64,000 nt of DNA from Tolypothrix brevis GSE-NOS-MK-07-07A. Lineage in GTDB: Bacteria; Cyanobacteriota; Cyanobacteriia; Cyanobacteriales; Nostocaceae. The notes beneath the pieces were generated by a model. The model was not told where the DNA came from, did not search any database, and was given only the letters and a program-made list of their open reading frames with translations. Numbering within the stretch: the stretch's first letter is position 1; every line of letters starts with the position of its first letter. Positions 52,995-61,882 of this stretch are shown here, piece after piece. The stretch spans positions 124,001 through 188,000 of the forward strand of contig JAHHIJ010000005.1 of the NCBI GenBank assembly GCA_019358985.1. Direction: 5' to 3'. A program made the position numbers and the translations under genes.

Positions 52995-53969
52995 ATGGAT
53001 ATCAAAAATGGCTTTGTCGGAACTGTTGGTAACACACCGCTGATTCGCTTAGAGAGCTTTAGCAAAGATACTGGTTGCGAAATTCTCGCAAAAGCAGAAT
53101 TTCTCAATCCTGGAGGTTCCGTCAAAGACCGCGCCGCGCTTTATATTATTGAAGATGCTGAAAAGAAAGGTTTACTCAAACCCGGTGGTACCGTCGTCGA
53201 AGGAACCGCTGGTAATACAGGTATTGGATTAGCACATATTTGCAACGCCAAAGGTTACAAATGTTTAATTATTATTCCTGATACTCAATCGCAAGAAAAA
53301 ATGGACGCGATGAGAGCGTTGGGTGCTGAAGTTCGCCCCGTCCCTGCTGTACCATATAAAGACCCCAACAACTACGTTAAGTTATCTGGTGCGATCGCCG
53401 CAGAGATGGAAAACGCAATTTGGGCGAATCAGTTTGATAACTTAGCTAATCGTCGCGCTCACTACGAAACCACAGGAGCGGAAATTTGGGCGCAAACAGA
53501 TGGTAAAATAGATGGTTGGGTAGCTTCAACTGGCACAGGGGGCACATTTGCAGGTGTGGCGATGTACCTGAAAGAGAAAAATCCGGCGATTAAATGCGTA
53601 GTTGCCGATCCAATGGGTAGCGGAATTTACAGTTATATTAAATACAAAGAAATCAAATTAGAGGGTAATTCGATTACCGAAGGTATTGGTAACAGTCGCA
53701 TCACAGCAAACATGGAAGGGGCACCTACCGATGATGCGATTCAAATTGATGATAAAGAAGCTTTGCGAGTAGTTTACCAGTTGTTGAGAAAAGATGGGCT
53801 ATTAATGGGTGGTTCCACAGGAATTAATGTTGGTGGTGCGATCGCATTAGCCAAACAAATGGGACCAGGACATACCATTGTAACTATCTTATGTGATAGC
53901 GGTTCCCGTTACCAATCACGCATATTCAACCCGGAATGGCTGGCGTCAAAAGGACTATCAGTAGATTAG
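52995..53969 (+). CDS. cysK: Cysteine synthase A (O-acetylserine sulfhydrylase)
   Basis: The protein has 324 residues. The PLP lysine is K44 in NPGGSVKDRAA; the substrate loop is EGTAGNTGIG and the phosphate loop is STGTGGTFAGVA. It makes cysteine from O-acetylserine and sulfide. The GTAGNTG version of the loop (in place of GTSGNTG) also occurs in CBS-like relatives, so exact substrate preference is not certain. It is convergent with the large receptor kinase gene, only 13 bp between stops, and no terminator stem is visible there. Confidence 0.88.
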   Translation: MDIKNGFVGTVGNTPLIRLESFSKDTGCEILAKAEFLNPGGSVKDRAALYIIEDAEKKGLLKPGGTVVEGTAGNTGIGLAHICNAKGYKCLIIIPDTQSQEKMDAMRALGAEVRPVPAVPYKDPNNYVKLSGAIAAEMENAIWANQFDNLANRRAHYETTGAEIWAQTDGKIDGWVASTGTGGTFAGVAMYLKEKNPAIKCVVADPMGSGIYSYIKYKEIKLEGNSITEGIGNSRITANMEGAPTDDAIQIDDKEALRVVYQLLRKDGLLMGGSTGINVGGAIALAKQMGPGHTIVTILCDSGSRYQSRIFNPEWLASKGLSVD

Positions 53970-53982
53970 AGGGTAGAATCAA

Positions 53983-56481
53983 CTATGGATCAATACGGCA
54001 AAATCTATAATGTACTTGGTCTTCAGGCTTACATTGGTTTTTGACTTGGACTAAGACACCGAGTCGATTATTGTCCTCAGATTTAACTTTGCGATCGCCC
54101 GATTCATCAAACTCAACTATACCCGTTGCACCGGGCGTTGATTGAAAATCTTTGTTACTTAGAACATCGTATAATCCCTGCCGGGTGGGGTTATTTCCGA
54201 GTTGTTGCAAAGCGTCTGCAATTACCTGTGCTGCGTCGTGTGCAGTAGCACTACGCCAACCAACATATCGTGTTTCCCACAGTTTAATTGATTCGTCTTT
54301 ATACCATTGAGGAGTTAGTTCAATATCAAAAGGTACAGCAAGAATCATATTTTTTGCTTTCTCTGCAAAATCAGGTGTTAATTTATCGTCACTGTAGAAT
54401 GAGTCACCAGCAAATAGATGTTTATTATTATTTAACTGGATTGCAAATAATCCTTTACTTGTTGCTTCCCCTGAACCCAGCGATAGCATCAGTAAATTTG
54501 CATTTTTCATCTGACTATCGCATTGATTGATTGTCATTTTTCCTAAATCGCATGAAAATACATTTTTCGGTGTAAAATTGCTCTCTAATTCCTCTTTGAG
54601 CGACTTACTGTATATTTTGTCAGAATTATAGAAAATACCAGCTTTCTCACCTGGAAAATTCTTTTGAATGTACTCAAATAAATCGCTGCTAGCAACTGCA
54701 TCACTAGGGGCAATGCGGAAGACATATTTGCTCAATTTAAATTTATAGCCGGAAGTCTTTTTTCTAACCGCTGTACTAGTTGGCGAAATTGCCACCAATT
54801 TCTCACTTTCATAAACTTTATCACCGCCTAAAATTGCATCACTAGTGAAATTACCAATTACTGCTAAGATGTTGCCATTAAAAGCTTCATCACCAGGTAT
54901 TTTATTATCAGCAATATATTTAGCAACACGAGTAGCAATCTGTGGAGTGTTATCATCGCGGGCAATTATCACCTGTAATAATTGTTTATTTATACCTTTT
55001 CTTTGGTTAATTTTATTCTGAAGATGTGCAACTCCTCGTAATATTTGTTCGCTAAGTCTGCTGAACTCTACAGATGTACCATTAATTGGGTTAACGATCG
55101 CAATAGTTAGTGGTGGTTGAGTGCTATCATTTGCTTTGGCATTATTTAAGAATATTAATGTTTCTGGGTCTACAGAACATTTGACAGCAGTGGTGTTATC
55201 TAATGCAGCTTTTTTAAAGAAATTGATTGCCTCTTGAAAATTTTGCTGGGCTTTTTTGAACTTTCCTTGAGAAAAGTCACTCATTCCCGCTTGTTTTTTT
55301 GCATATGCAGCCAGACAATCAGGATTAGTTGATGTTATACCTTGAGTCAGCAAAGATTCTTCACCACGGGTGAAATAATTATCGGGTAGTGGAGGTAGTT
55401 GGGTAATAGAATAAATGATGTATGTGATGAATGCGATCGCTACCACCCCAAAAATTCCAAATCCAGCATATATCCAAGGTTTTTTAACTCTATGGTCTGG
55501 ATTTAAAACCAATCTAGCATCATAAAGTGCTGCCATTACTTCATCCGCAGACTGATACCGATATTTCGGGCTAGGTTCCAACATCTTATTAATAATTTTC
55601 GCGAATTTTGGACGTACTTTCACAGAATTTTTCCAGCGTTCTAAATTATAGGGAATATCTAAATTCATCGGGTTTTCACCTGTAAATAAGTAGATACAAG
55701 TAGCTGCTAAGGAATATAAATCCGAAGCAAAATAAACAATCCCAGCATTTATCTGTTCTGGAGGTGAAAACCCAGGAGTGATAATCACAGTTGCACTTTC
55801 AGAAACACCTTCTTCAACTTTCTTGATTACTTGCTTAACTGCACCAAAATCTATCAAATATAGCTTCCCGGTCTTTTGACATCTAACTACATTAGAAGGT
55901 TTAATGTCCCGGTGAATAATATTTTGGGGATGGATAAATTTAAGGATGTCCAACATTTCCCGCAAAAACTCGACAACTTCACTTTCAGTATATTTCTTGC
56001 CATTTTGACTTTCTTTCTGCAAGTCATTACCTTCGATATATTCTTGCACCAAATAAAACAATTTTTGTGCAGTATTTGTTGGAAAAGCAGTAACTGACAA
56101 CTCAAAAAAAGCATATAAACGAGGAATTTGATTGTGTTTCAAATTCTCTAATACTTCAGCTTCTTGCTTAAAAAAATGTTCAACTTGTAAAATTAATTCT
56201 GCCGACAGTGGCATCCTTGGATGTAATTGTTTAATAATCCGTCGTTTTTTGTCTATAAGCTTTTCTCCTGGTGAATTTAAATCTAACACTACAAATGTTT
56301 TGCCAAAGCCACCACTACCCTTTTCTTCTAATGGCAAATACTGATTTTTCAAAATTAAAGCCATCCCACAAATGTGACAATAGCGCTGTTGTATAGGGTC
56401 ATTTGTGAGATAGTCGTTAGGGATATCATTGATATGCGGACGTTGTGTTGAATGCCTGGGACGAGTGCAATAAACTTTCAT
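53983..56481 (-). CDS. Receptor Ser/Thr kinase fused to a type-I periplasmic binding domain
   Basis: From ATG at 56481 (AGGTG upstream, conserved MKVYCTRP start) the protein has 832 residues; 12 codons upstream are open. Order of parts (numbering from the longer frame): a Cys motif with YCTRP and YCHICG; a kinase domain (about 61-335) with GSGGFGKTF, HRDIKPSN (D204), DFG (D223) and SPPEQ; one membrane helix at 347-371; a short TPR-like helical stretch (about 400-440); and a Leu/Ile/Val-type binding domain (about 460-820). The kinase would be cytoplasmic and the binding domain periplasmic, so binding of a small ligand could switch the kinase. All catalytic residues are intact. Genes at 58714 and 60188 are a split version of the same design. 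Confidence 0.88.
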   Translation of the reverse strand: MKVYCTRPRHSTQRPHINDIPNDYLTNDPIQQRYCHICGMALILKNQYLPLEEKGSGGFGKTFVVLDLNSPGEKLIDKKRRIIKQLHPRMPLSAELILQVEHFFKQEAEVLENLKHNQIPRLYAFFELSVTAFPTNTAQKLFYLVQEYIEGNDLQKESQNGKKYTESEVVEFLREMLDILKFIHPQNIIHRDIKPSNVVRCQKTGKLYLIDFGAVKQVIKKVEEGVSESATVIITPGFSPPEQINAGIVYFASDLYSLAATCIYLFTGENPMNLDIPYNLERWKNSVKVRPKFAKIINKMLEPSPKYRYQSADEVMAALYDARLVLNPDHRVKKPWIYAGFGIFGVVAIAFITYIIYSITQLPPLPDNYFTRGEESLLTQGITSTNPDCLAAYAKKQAGMSDFSQGKFKKAQQNFQEAINFFKKAALDNTTAVKCSVDPETLIFLNNAKANDSTQPPLTIAIVNPINGTSVEFSRLSEQILRGVAHLQNKINQRKGINKQLLQVIIARDDNTPQIATRVAKYIADNKIPGDEAFNGNILAVIGNFTSDAILGGDKVYESEKLVAISPTSTAVRKKTSGYKFKLSKYVFRIAPSDAVASSDLFEYIQKNFPGEKAGIFYNSDKIYSKSLKEELESNFTPKNVFSCDLGKMTINQCDSQMKNANLLMLSLGSGEATSKGLFAIQLNNNKHLFAGDSFYSDDKLTPDFAEKAKNMILAVPFDIELTPQWYKDESIKLWETRYVGWRSATAHDAAQVIADALQQLGNNPTRQGLYDVLSNKDFQSTPGATGIVEFDESGDRKVKSEDNNRLGVLVQVKNQCKPEDQVHYRFCRIDP

Positions 56482-56666
56482 TTTATTCACCTTTAAAACC
56501 AAAACCATTTCTTGCATTATATTCCGGTGACAAGACTAATTTTCTCTTTTCAAGTTAATATCAACAGTTTTTAAATTGAATTTAAATTGAGATTCAATCA
56601 TTACTCAATTGCTATTCAATAGATTAATTCTGATAATCATAATTAGAGTGTGTAGGTTGAGTGAAT

Positions 56667-56699
56667 AGATCCCCGACTTCTTTAAGAAGTCGGGGATCT
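56667..56699. repeat. 33-bp palindrome, AGATCCCCGACTTCTT type
   Basis: AGATCCCCGACTTCTT pairs exactly with AAGAAGTCGGGGATCT. A second copy (61790-61822) has T and A in place of one C-G pair. The two copies flank the porin/binding-protein/kinase block. Confidence 0.85.
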
Positions 56700-56797
56700 G
56701 GATTACGCAAATTTTCAACTCTGATTAATTAAAAGGCTGAATTATCATTTTTTCGCCAAAAAACGCCTTTTTTCAGACTTAGTGTTAGGAGAAAAAT

Positions 56798-58477
56798 ATG
56801 TTTAGTTTCCGCAGATTTTTTCTGTTGCTGAGTTCTGCTGTCTTGATTTTGATGGTGCTAACTCCAGTTAAAATGGCAAAGGCAGAAGAGGCTATATCTA
56901 CTGAAAAATCACCAGAAATATTGACCTCTGAAAAAAGTACTGATACCCTCAACCAAATTAACCAATACGTTCAAGAAAGTGGAGAAACATCAGTCAATTC
57001 AGTCTCTGAACTTTCTGATGTGCAGCCAAATGATTGGGCATTTCAAGCGTTACAGTCTTTAGTAGAGCGCTATGGTTGTATTGCCGGATATCCCAATAGT
57101 ACTTACCAGGGGAATCGAGCGATCGCTCGCTACGAGTTTGCTGCTGGATTGAATACTTGTTTGGACAAGGTGAACCAACTGCTTAGTGCTGGTACCGTTA
57201 ATATAATTAGCAAAGACGATTTAGTGACTTTGCAAAAGCTGCAAGAACAATTTGCCACAGAACTCGTAACTCTGCGGGGTAAAGTTGATGCATTGGAAAT
57301 GCGTACAGCAGAGTTGGAAGGAAACCAGTTTTCTACTACTACAAAACTCACCGGACAAGTGATATTTGCTGTGGCAGATGCTTTCGGAGATGCTAGCGTT
57401 GGAACTCGTGGCAGTCAGGACAACTATAATACTACGTTTTCTAGCCGAGTGCGTCTGAGGTTGGACACTAGCTTTACGGGGAAGGATAAGTTAACTACAC
57501 AGATTCAAACAAGTAACATTATTTCTCCTCGACCTGTAACTGGAACTGCTCCGGGAAATGAAGCTCGCTTGAGTTTTGATTCTACGAGTCTTCCAGATAA
57601 TGGTGCTTTGCTTAACTGGTTGCAATATAAATTTCCTGTCAATGACAATGTGCGATTGACCATTGGTACGGGAGCTGCTTTCGCCTTTAACGATATTGTA
57701 GATATAGTTAACCCACTAACAAGCGAAGCTAGTGGTACTATTTCTCGCTTTGGTCGCTACAACCCCATATTCCGTCTTGGTGGAGATACTGGTGTAGGTG
57801 TCAACATTCAATTAAATAGAAATATCAAAGTAGATTTGGGTTATATGGCAGGAAATGCTAACAACCCCGGTGTCACTCCTGGAATTGCTGGTGGAGGAGA
57901 AAACGGTTTGTTTAGTAGTAACTATGCTGCGTTAGCTCAGGTTGTCTACTCTCCCACTAAGTCGTCTAAAATTGCTTTTACTTACGTCAACGCTTACGGG
58001 AACAATGGTTTAGGTCACGGTACTGGCAGTTTAGCATCTAACTTAGGAGGTAGGAGAGTTTCCTCCAACTCTTACGGTATTGAGGCGAATTTTCGGGTAA
58101 GTAAGGGTTTTGATCTTGGGGGATGGGTGGGGTATACCGATGCTCGCGTTCTCACTGGAGTTAGAGGAGATGCTGACATCTGGAATTGGGCAATTACCCT
58201 TGGCTTTCCCGATTTGGGTAAAAAGGGTAATTTGGGAGGTGTGATTGTGGGAATGCAGCCTAAGTTAACTGGTACTAGTACACTTTTGCCTGATTTACCC
58301 CGTCGCGATCGCGATACCGGACTCCACATTGAAGCGTTTTATCGGTATCGCATTAATTATGGCGATAATTACAATATCGATATTACACCGGGTTTGATTT
58401 GGCTGACAGCACCAAATCATGACAATAGTAATGGTGATATTATTCTAGGAGTAGTTAGAACTACCTTTAGTTTCTAG
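56798..58477 (+). CDS. SLH-domain outer-membrane porin (OprB-like, iron-uptake porin type)
   Basis: The protein has 559 residues. Signal peptide (FFLLLSSAVLILMVLTPVKM), then one SLH domain near residue 75-135 (LSDVQPNDWAFQALQSLVER with GCIAGYPNSTY), a short coiled coil, and a beta-barrel from about 185 that ends in an aromatic residue (TTFSF), as outer-membrane proteins do. In cyanobacteria the SLH domain ties the porin to peptidoglycan; members pass iron or other inorganic ions. AGGAG lies before the ATG. It sits between the fused and split kinase/binding-protein genes, so it may admit their ligand; this is inference. Confidence 0.88.
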   Translation: MFSFRRFFLLLSSAVLILMVLTPVKMAKAEEAISTEKSPEILTSEKSTDTLNQINQYVQESGETSVNSVSELSDVQPNDWAFQALQSLVERYGCIAGYPNSTYQGNRAIARYEFAAGLNTCLDKVNQLLSAGTVNIISKDDLVTLQKLQEQFATELVTLRGKVDALEMRTAELEGNQFSTTTKLTGQVIFAVADAFGDASVGTRGSQDNYNTTFSSRVRLRLDTSFTGKDKLTTQIQTSNIISPRPVTGTAPGNEARLSFDSTSLPDNGALLNWLQYKFPVNDNVRLTIGTGAAFAFNDIVDIVNPLTSEASGTISRFGRYNPIFRLGGDTGVGVNIQLNRNIKVDLGYMAGNANNPGVTPGIAGGGENGLFSSNYAALAQVVYSPTKSSKIAFTYVNAYGNNGLGHGTGSLASNLGGRRVSSNSYGIEANFRVSKGFDLGGWVGYTDARVLTGVRGDADIWNWAITLGFPDLGKKGNLGGVIVGMQPKLTGTSTLLPDLPRRDRDTGLHIEAFYRYRINYGDNYNIDITPGLIWLTAPNHDNSNGDIILGVVRTTFSF

Positions 58478-58539
58478 TAATATCAAGTTCCCATGATTAA
58501 TTATAATACCCGTTTAACCCCACCCCGCAGTTGACTGCT

Positions 58540-58726
58540 CCCCTCTCCTTAAAAAGGCTACCGTGTACACACAAGTCTACCCAAAGATGTTGAAAAACCT
58601 CACCCTGTCCGTTCCGGACATCCCTCTCCTTGGTAAGGAGAGGGAAAGATTTTAGCTACGCTAAAAGCGAGGGTGAGGTTTTGAGCGAAATGTGTGTACA
58701 CGGTAGCTCCTTTTTAAGGAGAGGGG
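58540..58726. mobile_element. MITE-like palindromic element that ends the binding-protein gene
   Basis: The outer arms are CCCCTCTCCTTAAAAAGG, then TACCGTGTACACACA, repeated inverted at the right (about 33 bp each). Nested stems lie inside (CTCACCCT.../...AGGGTGAG and CCCTCTCCTTGGTAAGGAGA). The right arm supplies the last codons (PSP) and TAA of the gene on the minus strand. A partial copy is at 48482-48618. Confidence 0.75.
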
Positions 58727-60207
58727 ATGGGGGTAAGTTGGTCAGGAAGCAATTGAAATTCATATAAAGTTCCTGCCTCTTTTTCAACCAATTGTACTAA
58801 CTTACTTTCCCCATCGAAGTCGCCATTATTTTTAAACCTGATTTTGCCAGTAACTCCCTCATCTTGCATTGAAAAGTTATTGGACAGAACTTCTTGGATT
58901 GTTTCTCTACTAGGATTGGGATTCTTTTTTATTGCTTCAATCAACGCATTTGTCGCATCATAAGATGTAGCTGTACGCCAAGTAATTTTATTTTCATTTC
59001 TTTGTGGCTGACACCAGAGTTGGTAAGAGTTTTTGACAAAATCTTGAGATTTAGGATAAGGAACAGTATAATGCCAGGGAACAGCAATTACCATATTTCG
59101 CAATCTTCTTCCTATGTCTGGATTACCTGTTAGTGAACTTGGTTCATACATAGCGTCTCCAGCTAGATAATGAAATTTTTGGGCTTGAGGATTTAGAAAG
59201 TTAAAAATAGTTTCCTTTATAGAGCTTTTATTACCTGCGAACAGAAATACATTAGTTTGATTTTTAATACTTTCCTTAATAATTTGAGAACCATTTAAAC
59301 CTTTCTTAAGGTCATAAATTGGAGGCTCTTTTCCTGTTCTTGTACGAACAACTTTTTTAAATTCCTCTTGAAGGGATCTACTGTATGTACTTCCAGAGTT
59401 AAAGACAATAGCTGGTTTCGGCTGGTAAAGTTTTGTAAACATGTATTCTGCTAGTTTTTCTGCTTCATCAATATTATTCGGGACAGTACGGAAAAAATAT
59501 CTGGTTTGATCGTCAATTTTAGGTTTAGTGCTAGTAGATGAAATCAATACTAATCTTTTTTCTTTTAGATCGGGTTTTCCATAGATTGGTACTGCTTTTT
59601 CAGTGTCATCGCTTGTAAAATGACCAATAACCCCTAGTATATCTTTATCTTCAACTAGATAGTTGGCTATTCCTTCTGTAATATTTGTATTGCCTTCTAT
59701 TTCATTTGCAATAATTACTTTGAGGAACTTACCATTTATTTTGGTTACACTTTTATTTATGTCGTCTTGAGCTTGAGCGACTCCGCGCAATATTTCTAAA
59801 GCAGCAACTTGCTGATTTTCAATGGGAACTACTACAGCAATTTTATATGACTCTTTCTTACCAATTTGAGCATTATTTAAGTATATTAATGGTTCGGGGT
59901 CAGCGCAAAATTCCGAACCTTGTTGCCGGAATTTTAGATTATTTCTTGCCTGTTGAAAATCTTTATTATTTTTTAAAGTCTGAAATTCTTTGCTTTCATC
60001 ACTGTAGTTAATAAATATGCGATCGCCATAACTAATGCGATCGCTAATTGGGTTCGCTACAGGAATTGTTGCCGTTGGACTTGGTTTTGCCGTTGAACCG
60101 GAATTAACTTTCGAGTGAATTAATTTCCAACTACCTCCGACAACAACTACTAATGCAACAACAGTTAAAAAACCTAAAATTAACTGTTTATTTCTGCGTC
60201 TTGACAT
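58714..60207 (-). CDS. Membrane-anchored type-I periplasmic binding protein
   Basis: The protein has 497 residues. Basic start (MSRRRNKQ), then one membrane helix (LILGFLTVVALVVVVGGSW) with no lipobox, so it is inserted with the bulk in the periplasm. The ABC-type branched-chain amino-acid binding fold fills about 110-480: LIYLNNAQIGKKESYKIAVV, ILGVIGHFTSDD, LVLISSTST and YDATNALIEAIKK. It is clearly related to the C-terminal part of the fused receptor kinase at 53983. It overlaps the end of the kinase gene at 60188 by 20 bp, so they are co-translated. The last residues and stop come from an inserted palindromic element. It has no transporter genes beside it. Confidence 0.88.
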   Translation of the reverse strand: MSRRRNKQLILGFLTVVALVVVVGGSWKLIHSKVNSGSTAKPSPTATIPVANPISDRISYGDRIFINYSDESKEFQTLKNNKDFQQARNNLKFRQQGSEFCADPEPLIYLNNAQIGKKESYKIAVVVPIENQQVAALEILRGVAQAQDDINKSVTKINGKFLKVIIANEIEGNTNITEGIANYLVEDKDILGVIGHFTSDDTEKAVPIYGKPDLKEKRLVLISSTSTKPKIDDQTRYFFRTVPNNIDEAEKLAEYMFTKLYQPKPAIVFNSGSTYSRSLQEEFKKVVRTRTGKEPPIYDLKKGLNGSQIIKESIKNQTNVFLFAGNKSSIKETIFNFLNPQAQKFHYLAGDAMYEPSSLTGNPDIGRRLRNMVIAVPWHYTVPYPKSQDFVKNSYQLWCQPQRNENKITWRTATSYDATNALIEAIKKNPNPSRETIQEVLSNNFSMQDEGVTGKIRFKNNGDFDGESKLVQLVEKEAGTLYEFQLLPDQLTPIPSP

Positions 60208-61438
60208 ATGGTAATGCGTATACGAAAAATGACATTGATAAAAATCCTAAAGCAGTTGATACAAGTAAAATCAATATAGCTGTTCGCGGTTCTTTTACAA
60301 GGGAAGAAAATGACATAACTAAAACAGCCGTTACTACTGCAATTGTTAAAAAGTATCGTTGTCGATTGGGTATTATATTCAGAAGACCTAGATATTGAAC
60401 AAAAATTAAGCCGATTAGAATCAAGAACCAGATAATTACAGCAAAAAGAGAACTGGCAAATGGAAATGTTAGCAATCCATAGATAAAACCAGTGAGTGAT
60501 GCACTAAGTAATAATTCAAATTCTTGACCGGATTTATCGAAAAGTAAATCTAACCATTCTTGTATTGACTTAGGACGGTCTTCTGGATATCTTTCCATAC
60601 CTTTGATAATGGCTTGATTGACGCGATCGCTAACATTGGGATTGATTTCTTTTGGTGGTCTTAATGGGTCTTGTTTTTCCCTTGTTCTAGTTGGAGCATC
60701 GGGAAAGTATGAGTTAGTTAGTAGGGTGTATAAAGTTGCAGACAGAGCATAAATATCTGTATGAGGACCGTATTCTTGACCATTCTCTTGATATTGCTCA
60801 ATGGGTGCATATTCGCCAGAACGAAATGCTGTTATTTCCTTGGGGACATCTGGCTCAACATTTCTCGCGATCCCAAAATCAATTAATACCGCTTCGTCTT
60901 TATTGTGACGAATCATAATATTCAACGGTTTTACATCTCGGTGTAACAGCTTATTATTATGAACCACGATTAAGGCTTCACTAATTTGCTGGATGTAACG
61001 TAATGCTTCAGCTTCTGGTAAAGGACTCTGCCTTTGTCTTAGCAGTGCTGCTAAATTTTTACCTTGAATATATTCCATTACTAAACATGGCAAATCTCCT
61101 ACAAGCAATACCTCAATATACCGAACAATATGAGAATGTCTGCATTGATTCAACATTACTGCCTCATTAAAAAAAGTTGTCCGCAACTTCTCAAAATATA
61201 AACTGCGTTGTATAGTTTCATTCAATGTTTTGATGACAACAGAATCGCCATTTTTATCTGTGGCACGGTAAGTAATGCCAAAACCTCCTTGTCCAAGCAC
61301 TTCTTGCAACAGATATTTATCGTTTATCCATTGACCTGGCTGCCAATGAAAGAAATTCTGATGTTCCATTTCCTGCTCTGGGATTGTAACCTCATTTGTA
61401 TTTTCAGTGTTATCATGGCTTGAGTTCTCCATAACCAT
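60188..61438 (-). CDS. Membrane Ser/Thr kinase, partner of the binding protein
   Basis: The protein has 416 residues. The N-terminal kinase has LGQGGFGITYRAT, K70, HRDVKPLN (D168), DFG (D187) and GEYAPIEQY, all intact. The C-terminal 110 residues hold about four membrane helices (LTGFIYGLLTFPFASSLFAV, IIWFLILIGLIFVQYL and two more) and no periplasmic domain. The overlapping gene encodes a membrane-anchored binding protein. I infer that the two form one receptor, the split equivalent of the fused protein at 53983. A FHA-domain gene lies upstream on the same strand. Confidence 0.9.
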   Translation of the reverse strand: MVMENSSHDNTENTNEVTIPEQEMEHQNFFHWQPGQWINDKYLLQEVLGQGGFGITYRATDKNGDSVVIKTLNETIQRSLYFEKLRTTFFNEAVMLNQCRHSHIVRYIEVLLVGDLPCLVMEYIQGKNLAALLRQRQSPLPEAEALRYIQQISEALIVVHNNKLLHRDVKPLNIMIRHNKDEAVLIDFGIARNVEPDVPKEITAFRSGEYAPIEQYQENGQEYGPHTDIYALSATLYTLLTNSYFPDAPTRTREKQDPLRPPKEINPNVSDRVNQAIIKGMERYPEDRPKSIQEWLDLLFDKSGQEFELLLSASLTGFIYGLLTFPFASSLFAVIIWFLILIGLIFVQYLGLLNIIPNRQRYFLTIAVVTAVLVMSFSSLVKEPRTAILILLVSTALGFLSMSFFVYALPYVKTQK

Positions 61439-61659
61439 AATTTTTATTCCTGCTTTGTTAAACTTTATTAGCGATACTTACGAACATCTGTAAATAGATT
61501 CGATTTTTATATTAGATAATATTATAGAAGTCTTAACAAGGTGTATTTTATATATAAAAATTAATATTATATTTACTATTGTTTCGCAAAATATATCTTT
61601 TAAAAAAGAATAATTTCGCTGATGACAAAAACTGCAACTGATATTGTCTATAGTTGAGT

Positions 61660-61772
61660 CAATACGGTTTGAATAAGAAAATTAGCGAACCCAAAATTAT
61701 TGTAGAGACGCGATACCCTTGCGTCTCTACATACCCAAATGTCCAATAAAAATATTTAACCGAACCATATTG
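61660..61772. mobile_element. MITE-like element, copy 2
   Basis: 113 bp, starts CAATACGGTTTG and ends AACCATATTG; the centre carries GTAGAGACGCGATACCCTTG and then CGTCTCTAC. It is alignable throughout with 10691-10804. The hairpin loop here has lost part of its pairing. Confidence 0.7.
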
Positions 61773-61789
61773 ATATTTCGTGAAAAGTT

Positions 61790-61822
61790 AGATTCCCGAC
61801 TTCTTGAAGAAGTCGGGAATCT
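61790..61822. repeat. 33-bp palindrome, AGATTCCCGACTTCTT type
   Basis: AGATTCCCGACTTCTT pairs with AAGAAGTCGGGAATCT; one base-pair swapped relative to 56667-56699 and fully compensated. The centre is TTGAA against TTTAA. Confidence 0.85.
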
Positions 61823-61882
61823 GAACACCGCGAATTTTCACAAATTATCTAGGATTGCTATAGTTGAGTTACTTGGTAGCAA

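Larger units (their letters stand above)
61439..61882. other. Intergenic region between the kinase and FHA genes, filled by repeats
   Basis: 444 bp without a gene. It contains a MITE-like element (61660-61772) and a 33-bp palindrome (61790-61822), directly downstream of the FHA gene and upstream of the kinase. These may end the FHA transcript and separate it from the kinase operon. Confidence 0.6.

Noticed and set aside
53983-56517. Sequencing error joining two genes (kinase and binding protein)
   Set aside because: The membrane helix and linker between the two parts are coherent, the frame is continuous and the topology is sensible, so a real fusion is more likely.
56482-56520. Start of the receptor kinase 12 codons upstream at 56517
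   Set aside because: The internal ATG at 56481 has AGGTG upstream and gives the conserved MKVYCTRP start of cyanobacterial kinases.
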